A stretch of 64,000 nt of DNA. It comes from Climacium dendroides (taxonomy: Eukaryota; Streptophyta; Bryopsida; Hypnales; Climaciaceae). How positions within the stretch are numbered: the stretch's first letter is position 1; the number at the start of each line of letters is the position of its first letter. The notes under the pieces are model-generated. The model did not search any database and had not been told where the DNA came from. It saw nothing but the letters and a program-made list of their open reading frames with translations. The stretch covers positions 48,626,588 through 48,690,587 of the forward strand of contig OX467082.1 of the NCBI GenBank assembly GCA_950106755.1, written 5' to 3'. This document shows positions 50,101 to 61,800 of this stretch, piece by piece. Both the position numbers and the translations under genes were made by a program.

Positions 50101-52582
50101 GGAAGGAATAGGTTCCTCTTCAAATTAATTTTTCCATGAATCCTAATTATTTCGAAGATTTGCATTTTGTTTGTTATGTTTCTGGACATGCTTCCACATC
50201 AAACCGATATAATTGATTGGTTTGGTTTCTATTAAATTCAGCATAATTTTTGGATTTTTTTGTTTTAAAATCCATTTCCATTGGATGAAAAAGTGTGGGG
50301 AAGCACTAGGTTCCTCTTGAAATTAATTTTTCCATGAATCCTAATTATTTCGAAGATTTGCAACTTGGGTGTTATGTTTTTGGACATGCTTCCACTTCAA
50401 ACCGATATAATTCATTGGTTTGGTTTCTATTAACTACAGCATGACTTTTAGATCCACCTTTTTTGAAACCCATTTCCATTGAATGCAAAAGTGTGGGGAA
50501 GGAATAGGTTCTTTGTGAAATTAATTTTTCCATGAAACCTAATTATTTCGAAGATTTGCAACTTGGGTGTTATGTTTTTGGACATGGTTCCACATCAAAC
50601 CGATATAATTGATTGCTTTGGTTTCTATTAACTACAGCATGACTTTTAGATCCTTCTTTTTTGAAACCCATTTCCATTGAATGCCAAAGTGTGGGGAAGG
50701 AATAGGTTCTTTTTGAAATTAAATTTTCCATGAAACCTAATTATTTCGAAGATTTGCAACTTGGGTGTTATGTTTTTGGACATGCTTCCACATCAAACCG
50801 ATATAATTGATTGCTTTGGTTTCTATTAACTACAGCATGACTTTTAGATCCTTCTTTTTTGAAACCCATTTCCATTGAATGCCAAATTGTGGGGAAGGAA
50901 TAGGTTCTTTTTGATATTAATTTTTCCATGAAACCTAATTATTTCGAAGATTTGCAACTTGGGTGTTATGTTTTTGGACATGCTTCCACATCAAACCGAT
51001 ATAATTGATTGGTTTGGTTTCTATTAACTACAGCATGACTTTTAGATCCTTCTTTTTTGAAACCCATTTCCATTGAATGCCAAATTGTGGGGAAGGAATA
51101 GGTTCATTTTGAAATTAATTTTTCCATGAAACCTAATTATTTCGAAGATTTGCAACTTGGGTGTTATGTTTTTGGACATGCTTCCACATCAAACCGATAT
51201 AATTGATTGGTTTGGTTTCTATTAACCACAGCATGACTTTTAGATCCTTCTTTTTTGAAACCCATTTCCATTGAATGCCAAAGTGTGGGGAAGGAATAGG
51301 TTCTTCTTGAAATTAATTTTCCCTGAATCCTAATTATTTCAAAGATTTGCAACTTGGGTGTTATGTTTTTGGACCTGCTTCCACTTCAAACCGATATAAT
51401 TCATTCGTTTGGTTTCTATTAAATTTAGCATGACTTTTAGAGTTTTTTAGTTTTGAAACCCATTTCCATTGATTGAAAAGGTGGGGAAGCAATAGGTTCC
51501 TCTTCAAATTAATTTTTCCATGAATCCTAATTATTTCGAAGATTTGCAACTTGTTTGTTATGTTTCTGGACGTGCTTTCCCGTCAAACCGATATAATTGA
51601 TTGGTTTGGTTTCTATTAACTACAGCATGACTTTTAGATCCACCTTTTTTCAAACCCATTTCCATTGAATGCAAAAGTGTGGGGAAGGAATAGGTTCTTT
51701 TTGAAATTAATTTTTCCATGAATCCTAATTATTTCGAAGATTTGCAACTTGGGTGTTATGTTTTTGGACCTGCTTCCACTTCAAACCGATATAATTCATT
51801 CGTTTGGTTTCTATTAAATTTAGCATGACTTTTAGAGTTTTTTAGTTTTGAAACCCATTTCCATTGATTGAAAAGGTGGGGAAGCAATAGGTTCCTCTTC
51901 AAATTAATTTTTCCATGAATCCTAATTATTTCGAAGATTTGCATTTTGTTTGTTATATTTCTGCACATGCTTCCACATCAAACCGATATAATTGATTGGT
52001 TTGGTTTCTATTAACTACAGCATGACTTTTAGATCCTTCTTTTTTGAAACCCATTTCCATTGAATGCAAAAGTGTGGGGAAGGAATAGGTTCTTTTTGAA
52101 ATTAATTTTTCCATGAATCCTAATTATTTCGAAGATCTGCAACTAGCGTTTTATGTTTTTGGACATGCTTCCAGGTCAAACTGATATAATTCATTGGTTT
52201 GGTTTCTATTAAATTCAGCATAATTTTTGGATTTTTTTGTTTTAAAATCCATTTCCATTGGATGAAAAAGTGTGGGGAAGCACTAGGTTCCTCTTGAAAT
52301 TAATTTTTCCATGAATCCTAATTATTTCGAAGATTTGCAACTTGGGTGTTATGTTTTTGGACATGCTTCCACTTTAAACCTATATAATTCATTTGTTTGG
52401 TTTCTATTAAATTCAGCATGATTTTGGGATTTTTTAATTCTTAAAACCCATTTCCATTAAATGCAAAAGTGTGGGGAAGAAATAGGTTCTTCTTGAAATT
52501 AATTTTTCCCTGAATCCTAATTATTTCGAAGATTTGCAACTTGGGTGTTATGTTTTTGGACATGCTTCCACTTCAAACCTAT
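47045..52582. repeat. 14-mer tandem duplication, period 2769 bp
   Basis: Copy 1 ~47045-49813, copy 2 ~49814-52582. Landmarks at this offset are GGTTCCTCTTC (47342/50111), GACATGGTTCC (~47813/50582), TTTTTGATATTAATT (~48140/50909), GGTTCATTTTG (~48341/51110), and AGATCTGCAACTAGCG (49364/52133). The copies look nearly identical. The period falls three bases short of 14 x 198 because of 197-bp monomers. The match ends near 52577, where CAAACCTATATAATTCATTGG replaces CAAACCGATATAATTCATTCG. Confidence 0.88.
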
Positions 52583-55500
52583 ATAATTCATTGGTTTGGT
52601 TTCTATTAAATTCAGCATGATTTTTGGATTTTTTTGTTTTGAAATCCATTTCCATTGGATGCAAAAGTGTGGGGAAGCAATAGGGTCCTTTTTGAAATTA
52701 ATTTTTCCATGAATCCTACTTATTTCGAGGATTTGCATTTTGTTTGTTATGTTTTTGGACATGCTTTCACGTCAAACCGATATAATTGATTGGTTTGGTT
52801 TCTATTAACTACAGCATGACTTTTAGATCCTTCTTTTTTGAAACCCATTTCCATTGAATGCCAAAGTGTGGGGAAGGAATAGGTTCTTTTTGAAATTAAT
52901 TTTTCCATGAAACCTAATTATTTCGAAGATTTGCAACTTGGGTGTTATGTTTTTGGACATGCTTCCACTTCAAACCGATATAATTGATTGCTTTGGTTTC
53001 TATTAACTACAGCATGACTTTTAGATCCTTCTTTTTTGAAACCCATTTCCATTGAATGCCAAAGTGTGGGGAAGGAATAGGTTCTTTTTGAAATTAAATT
53101 TTCCATGAAACCTAATTATTTCGAAGATTTGCAACTTGGGTGTTATGTTTTTGGACATGCTTCCACATCAAACCGATATAATTGATTGGTTTGGTTTCTA
53201 TTAACTACAGCATGACTTTTAGATCCTTCTTTTTTGAAACCCATTTCCATTGAATGCCAAAGTGTGGGGAAGGAATAGGTTCTTTTTGAAATTAAATTTT
53301 CCATGAAACCTAATTATTTCGAAGATTTGCAACTTGGGTGTTATGTTTTTGGACATGCTTCCACATCAAACCGATATAATTGATTGGTTTGGTTTCTATT
53401 AACTACAGCATGACTTTTAGATCCTTCTTTTTTGAAACCCATTTCCATTGAATGCCAAAGTGTGGGGAAGGAATAGGTTCTTTTTGAAATTAATTTTTCC
53501 ATGAAACCTAATTATTTCGAAGATTTGCAACTTGGGTGTTATGTTTTTGGACATGCTTCCACTTCAAACCGATATAATTGACTGCTTTGGTTTCTATTAA
53601 CTACAGCATGACTTTTAGATAATTCTTTTTTGAAACCCATTTCCATTGAATGCCAAAGTGTGGGGAAGGAATAGGTTCTTTTTGAAATTAAATTTTCCAT
53701 GAAACCTAATTATTTCGAAGATTTGCAACTTGGGTGTTATGTTTTTGGACATGCTTCCACATCAAACCGATATAATTGATTGCTTTGGTTTCTATTAACT
53801 ACAGCATGACTTTTAGATCCTTCTTTTTTGAAACCCATTTCCATTGAATGCAAAAGTGTGGGGAAGGAATAGGTTCCTCTTCAAATTAATTTTTCCATGA
53901 ATCCTAATTATTTCGAAGATTTGCATTTTGTTTGTTATGTTTCTGGACATGCTTCCACATCAAACCGATATAATTGATTGGTTTGGTTTCTATTAACTAC
54001 AGCATGACTTTTAGATCCTTCTTTTTTGAAACCCATTTCCATTGAATGCAAAAGTGTGGGGAAGGAATAGGTTCCTCTTCAAATTAATTTTTCCATGAAT
54101 CCTAATTATTTCGAAGATTTGCATTTTGTTTGTTATGTTTCTGGACATGCTTCCACATCAAACCGATATAATTGATTGGTTTGGTTTCTATTAACTACAG
54201 CATGACTTTTAGATCCTTCTTTTTTGAAACCCATTTCCATAGAATGCAAAAGTGTGGGGAAGGAATAGGTTACTCTTCAAATTAATTTTTCCATGAATCC
54301 TAATTATTTCGAAGATTTGCAACTTGGGTGTTATGTTTTTGGACATGCTTCCACTTTAAACCTATATAATTCATTCGTTTGGTTTCTATTAAATTCAGCA
54401 TGATTTTGGGATTTTTTAATTCTTAAAACCCATTTCCATTGAATGCAAAAGTGTGGGGAAGCAATAGGGTCCTTTTTGAAATTAATTTTTCCATGAATCC
54501 TACTTATTTCGAGGATTTGCATTTTGTTTGTTATGTTTTTGGACATGCTTTCACGTCAAACCGATATAATTGATTGGTTTGGTTTCTATTAACTACAGCA
54601 TGACTTTTAGATCTTTCTCTTTTGAAACCCATTTCCATTGAATGCCAAAGTGTGGGGAAGGAATAGGTTCTTTTTGAAATTAATTTTTCCATGAAGCCTA
54701 ATTATTTCGAAGATTTGCAACTTGGGTGTTATGTTTTTGGACATGCTTCCACTTCAAACCGATATAATTCATTGGTTTGGTTTCTGTTAAATTCAGCATG
54801 ATTTTTGGATTTTTTTGTTTTGAAATCCATTTCCATTGGATGCAAAAGTGTGGGGAAGCAATAGGGTCCTTTTTGAAATTAATTTTTCCATGAATCCTAC
54901 TTATTTCGAGGATTTGCATTTTGTTTGTTATGTTTTTGGACATGCTTTCACGTCAAACCGATATAATTGATTGGTTTGGTTTCTATTAACTACAGCATGA
55001 CTTTTAGATCCTTCTTTTTTGAAACCCATTTCCATTGAATGCCAAAGGGTGGGGAAGGAATAGGTTCTTTTTGAAATTAAATTTTCCATGAAACCTAATT
55101 ATTTCGAAGATTTGCAACTTGGGTGTTATGTTTTTGGACATGCTTTCACGTCAAACCGATATAATTGATTGGTTTGGTTTCTATTAACTACAGCATGACT
55201 TTTAGATCTTTCTCTTTTGAAACCCATTTCCATTGAATGCCAAAGTGTGGGGAAGGAATAGGTTCTTTGTGAAATTAAATTTTTCATGAAACCTAATTAT
55301 TTCGAAGATTTGCAACTTGGGTGTTATGTTTTTGGACATGCTTCCACATCAAACCGATATAATTGATTGGTTTGGTTTCTATTAACTACAGCATGACTTT
55401 TAGATCCTTCTTTTTTGAAACCCATTTCCATTGAATGCCAAAGTGTGGGGAAGGAATAGGTTCTTTTTGAAATTAATTTTTCCATGAAACCTAATTATTT

Positions 55501-58500
55501 CGAAGATTTGCAACTTGGGTGTTATGTTTTTGGACATGCTTCCACTTCAAACCGATATAATTGACTGCTTTGGTTTCTATTAACTACAGCATGACTTTTA
55601 GATCCTTCTTTTTTGAAACCCATTTCCATTGAATGCAAAAGTGTGGGGAAGGAATAGGTTCCTCTTCAAATTAATTTTTCCATGAATCCTAATTATTTCG
55701 AAGATTTGCATTTTGTTTGTTATGTTTCTGGACATGCTTCCACATCAAACCGATATAATTGATTGGTTTGGTTTCTATTAACTACAGCATGACTTTTAGA
55801 TCCTTCTTTTTTGAAACCCATTTCCATTGAATGCAAAAGTGTGGGGAAGGAATAGGTTCCTCTTCAAATTAATTTTTCCATGAATCCTAATTATTTCGAA
55901 GATTTGCATTTTGTTTTGTTATGTTTCTGGACATGCTTCCACATCAAACCGATATAATTGATTGGTTTGGTTTCTATTAACTACAGCATGACTTTTAGAT
56001 CCTTCTTTTTTGAAACCCATTTCCATAGAATGCAAAAGTGTGGGGAAGGAATAGGTTCCTCGTCAAATTAATTTTTCCATGAATCCTAATTATTTCGAAA
56101 ATTTGCATTTTGTTTGTTATGTTTTTGGACATGCTTTCACGTCAAACCGATATAATTGATTGGTTTGGTTTCTATTAACTACAGCATGACTTTTAGATCT
56201 TTCTCTTTTGAAACCCATTTCCATTGAATGCCAAAGTGTGGGGAAGGAATAGGTTCTTTTTGAAATTAAATTTTCCATGAAACCTAATTATTTCGAAGAT
56301 TTGCAACTTGGGTGTTATGTTTTTGGACATGCTTCCACTTCAAACCGATATAATTGATTGCTTTGGTTTCTATTAACTACAGCATGACTTTTAGATCCTT
56401 CTTTTTTGAAACCCATTTCCATTGAATGCCAAAGTGTGGGGAAGGAATAGGTTCTTTTTGAAATTAAATTTTCCATGAAACCTAATTATTTCGAAGATTT
56501 GCAACTTGGGTGTTATGTTTTTGGACATTCTTCCACATCAAACCGATATAATTGATTGGTTTGGTTTCTATTAACTACAGCATGACTTTTAGATCCTTCT
56601 TTTTTGAAACCCATTTCCATTGAATGCAAAAGTGTGGGGAAGGAATAGGTTCCTCTTCAAATTAATTTTTCCATGAATCCTAATTATTTCGAAGATTTGC
56701 ATTTTGTTTGTTATGTTTCTGGACATGCTTCCACATCAAACCGATATAATTGATTGGTTTGGTTTCTATTAACTACAGCATGACTTTTAGATCCTTCTTT
56801 TTTGAAACCCATTTCCATTGAATGCAAAAGTGTGGGGAATGAATAGGTTCCTCTTCAAATTAATTTTTCCATGAATCCTAATTATTTCGAAGATTTGCAT
56901 TTTGTTTGTTATGTTTCTGGACATGCTTCCACATCAAACCGATATAATTGATTGGTTTGGTTTCTATTAACTACAGCATGACTTTTAGATCCTTCTTTTT
57001 TGAAACCCATTTCCATAGAATGCAAAAGTGTGGGGAAGGAATAGGTTCCTCTTCAAATTAATTTTTCCATGAATCCTAATTATTTCGAAGATTTGCAACT
57101 TGGGTGTTATGTTTTTGGACATGCTTCTACTTCAAACCGATATAATTCATTGGTTTGTTTTCTAAAAAATTCAGCATGATTTTTGGATTTTTTTGTTTTG
57201 AAATCCATTTCCATTGGATGCAAAAGTGTGGGGAAGGAATAGGTTCTTTTTGAAATTAATTTTTCCCTGAATCCTAATTATTTCGAAGATTTGCAACTTG
57301 GGTGTTATGTTTTTGGACCTGCTTCCACTTCAAACCGATATAATTCATTCGTTTGGTTTCTATTAAATTTAGCATGACTTTTAGAGTTTTTTAGTTTTGA
57401 AACCCATTTCCATTGATTGAAAAGGTGGGGAAGCAATAGGTTCCTCTTCAAATTAATTTTTCCATGAATCCTAATTATTTCGAAGATTTGCAACTTGTTT
57501 GTTATGTTTCTGGACGTGCTTTCCCGTCAAACCGATATAATTGATTGGTTTGGTTTCTATTAACTACAGCATGACTTTTAGATCCACCTTTTTTCAAACC
57601 CATTTCCATTGAATGCAAAAGTGTGGGGAAGGAATAGGTTCTTTTTGAAATTAATTTTTCCATGAATCCTAATTATTTCGAAGATCTGCAACTAGCGTTT
57701 TATGTTTTTGGACATGCTTCCAGGTCAAACTGATATAATTCATTGGTTTGGTTTCTATTAAATTCAGCATAATTTTTGGATTTTTTTGTTTTAAAATCCA
57801 TTTCCATTGGATGAAAAAGTGTGGGGAAGCACTAGGTTCCTCTTGAAATTAATTTTTCCATGAATCCTAATTATTTCGAAGATTTGCAACTTGGGTGTTA
57901 TGTTTTTGGACATGCTTCCACTTTAAACCTATATAATTCATTCGTTTGGTTTCTATTAAATTCAGCATGATTTTGGGATTTTTTAATTCTTAAAACCCAT
58001 TTCCATTGAATGCCAAAGTGTGGGGAAGGAATAGGTTCTTTTTGAAATTAATTTTTCCATGAAACCTAATTATTTCGAAGATTTGCAACTTGGGTGTTAT
58101 GTTTTTGGACATGCTTTCACGTCAAACCGATATAATTGATTGGTTTGGTTTCTATTAACTACAGCATGACTTTTAGATCCTTCTTTTTTGAAACCCATTT
58201 CCATTGAATGCCAAAGTGTGGGGAAGGAATAGGTTCTTTTTGAAATTAATTTTTCCATGAAACCTAATTATTTCGAAGATTTGCAACTTGGGTGTTATGT
58301 TTTTGGACATGCTTCCACTTCAAACCGATATAATTGATTGCTTTGGTTTCTATTAACTACAGCATGACTTTTAGATCCTTCTTTTTTGAAACCCATTTCC
58401 ATTGAATGCAAAAGTGTGGGGAAGGAATAGGTTCCTCTTCAAATTAATTTTTCCATGAATCCTAATTATTTCGAAGATTTGCATTTTGTTTGTTATGTCT

Positions 58501-58859
58501 CTGGACATGCTTCCACATCAAACCGATATAATTGATTGGTTTGGTTTCTATTAACTACAGCATGACTTTTAGATCCTTCTTTTTTGAAACCCATTTCCAT
58601 AGAATGCAAAAGTGTGGGGAAGGAATAGGTTCCTCTTCAAATTAATTTTTCCCTGAATCCTAATTATTTCGAAGATTTGCAACTTGGGTGTTATGTTTTT
58701 GGACATGCTTCTACTTCAAACCGATATAATTCATTGGTTTGTTTTCTAATAAATTCAGCATGATTTTTGGATTTTTTTGTTTTGAAATCCATTTCCATTG
58801 GATGCAAAAGTGTGGGGAAGGAATAGGTTCTTTTTGAAATTAATTTTTCCCTGAATCCT
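52583..58859. repeat. Mixed monomers with a recurring three-monomer cassette
   Basis: About 32 monomers without a single HOR. A cassette of two or three GGTTCCTCTTC / GCATTTTGTTTGTTATGTTTCTGG (varied) / CACATC monomers, ending in CCATAGAATGC, starts at 53872, 55657 and 56648, and a shorter version starts near 58432. GATCTTTCTCTTTTG monomers recur at about 54611, 55206 and 56196. The bases 57065-57480 recur at 58649-59064 (1584 bp) with the private TTCTACTTCAAACC. One monomer has an inserted T (TTTTGTTTTGTTATG, ~55910). Confidence 0.83.
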
Positions 58860-61800
58860 AATTATTTCGAAGATTTGCAACTTGGGTGTTATGTTTTTGG
58901 ACCTGCTTCCACTTCAAACCGATATAATTCATTCGTTTGGTTTCTATTAAATTTAGCATGACTTTTAGAGTTTTTTAGTTTTGAAACCCATTTCCATTGA
59001 TTGAAAAGGTGGGGAAGCAATAGGTTCCTCTTCAAATTAATATTTCCATGAATCCTAATTATTTCGAAGATTTGCATTTTGTTTGTTATGTTTCTGGACG
59101 TGCTTTCACGTCAAACCGATATAATTCATTGGTTTGGTTTCTATTAAATACAGCATGACTTTTAGATCCTTCTTTTTTCAAACCCATTTCCATTGAATGC
59201 AAAAGTGTGGCGAAGGAATAGGTTCTTTGTGAAATTAATTTTTCTATGAATCCTAATTATTTCGAAGATTTGCAACTTGTGTGTTATGTTTTTGGACATG
59301 CTTCCACGTCAAACCGATATAATTCATTGGTTTGGTTTCTATTAACTACAGCATGACTTTTAGATCCTTCTTTTTTCAAACCCATTTCCATTGAATGCAA
59401 AAGTGTGGGGAAGGAATAGGTTCTTTTTGAAATTAATTTTTCCATGAATCCTAATTATTTCGAAGATCTGCAACTAGCGTTTTATGTTTTTGGACATGCT
59501 TCCAGGTCAAACTGATATAATTCATTGGTTTGGTTTCTATTAAATTCAGCATGATTTTTGGATTTTTTTGTTTTAAAATCCATTTCCATTGGATGAAAAA
59601 GTGTGGGGAAGCACTAGGTTCCTCTTCAAATTAATTTTTCCATGAATCCTAATTATTTCGAAGATTTGCAACTTGGGTGTTATGTTTTTGGAAATGCTTC
59701 CACGTCAAACCGATATAATTCATTGGTTTGGTTTCTATTAACTACAGCATGACTTTTAGATCCTCGTTTTTTGAAACCCATTTCCATTGAATGCCAAAGT
59801 GTGGGGAAGGAATAGGTTCTTTTTGAAATTAATTATTCCATGAATCCTAATTATTTTGAAGATTTGCAACATGGGTGTTATGTTTTCAGACATGCTTCCA
59901 CTTCAATCCGATATAATTCATTGGTTTGCTTCCTATTAAATACAACATGATTTTTGGATTTTTTTGTTTTTAAACCCATTTCCATAGGATGCAAAAGTGT
60001 GGGGAAGCAATAGGTTCCTCTTCAAATTAATTTTTCCATGAATCCTAATTATTTCGAAGATTTGCAACTTGCGTTTTATGTTTTTGGACATGCTTCCACT
60101 TCAAACCGATATAATTCATTGGTTTGGTTTCTATTAAATTCAGCATGATTTCTGGATTTTTTTGTTTTTAAATCCATTTCCATTGGATGCAAAAGTGTGG
60201 GGAAGCAATAGGGACCTTTTTGAAATTAATTTTTCCATGAATCCTACTTATTTCGAGGATTTGCAACTTGTGTGTTATGTTTTTGGACATGCTTCCACGT
60301 CAAACCGATATAATTCATTGGTTTGGTTTCTATTAAATACAGCATGACTTTTAGATCCTTCTTTTTTCAAACCCATTTCCATTGAATGCAAAAGTGTGGG
60401 GAAGGAATAGGTTCTTTTTGAAATTAATTTTTCCATGAATCCTAATTATTTCGAAGATTTGCAACTTGGGTGTTATGTTTTTGGACATGCTTCCACGTCA
60501 AACCGATATAATTGATTGGTTTGGTTTCTATTAAATTCAGCATGATATTTGGATTATTTTGTTTTGATATCCATTTCCATTGAATGCAAAAGTGTGGGGA
60601 AGGAATAGGTTCTTTTTGAAATTAATTTTTCCATGAATCCTAATTATTTCGAAGATTTGCGACTTGGGTGTTATGTTTTTGGACATGCTTCCACTTCAAA
60701 CCGATATAATTCATTCGTTTGGTTTCTATTAAATTCAGCATGATTTTTGGATTTTTTAATTCTTGAAACCCATTTCCATTGAATGCAAAAGTGTAGGGAA
60801 GCAATAGGGTCCTCTTGAAATTAATTTTTCCATGAATCCTAATTATTTCGAAGATTTGCAACTTGGGTGTTATGTTTTTGGACATGTTTCCACGTCAAAC
60901 CGATATAATTCATTGGTTTGGTTTCTATTAAATACAGCATGACTTTTAGATCCTTCTTTTTTCAAACCCATTTCCATTGAATACAAAAGTGTGGGGAAGG
61001 AATAGGTTCTTTGTGAAATTAATTTTTCCATGAATCCTAATTATTTCGAAGATTTGCAACTTGCGTTTTATGTTTTTGGACATGCTTCCACTTCAAATTG
61101 ATATAATTCATTGGTTTGCTTTCTATTAAATTCAGCATGATTTTTGGATTTTTTTGTTTTGAAACCCATTTCCATCGGATGCAAAAGTGTGGGGAAGCAA
61201 TAGGGTCCTCTTGAAATTAATTTTTCCATGAATCCTAATTATTTCGAAGATTTGCAACTTGCGTTTTATGTTTTCAGACATGCTTCCAGTTTAAACCTAT
61301 ATAATTCATTCGTTTGGTTTCTATTAAATCCAGCATGATTTTTGGATTTTTTAATTCTTGAAACCCATTTCCATTGGATACAAAAGTGTGGGGAAGGAAT
61401 AGGTTCTTTTTGAAATTAATTTTTCCATGAATCCTAATTATTTCGAAGATTTGCAACTTGGGTGTTATGTTTTTGGACCTGCTTCCACTTCAAACCGATA
61501 TAATTCATTCGTTTGGTTTCTATTAAATTTAGCATGACTTTTAGAGTTTTTTAGTTTTGAAACCCATTTCCATTGATTGAAAAGGTGGGGAAGCAATAGG
61601 TTCCTCTTCAAATTAATATTTCCATGAATCCTAATTATTTCGAAGATTTGCATTTTGTTTGTTATGTTTCTGGACGTGCTTTCACGTCAAACCGATATAA
61701 TTCATTGGTTTGGTTTCTATTAAATACAGCATGACTTTTAGATCCTTCTTTTTTCAAACCCATTTCCATTGAATGCAAAAGTGTGGCGAAGGAATAGGTT

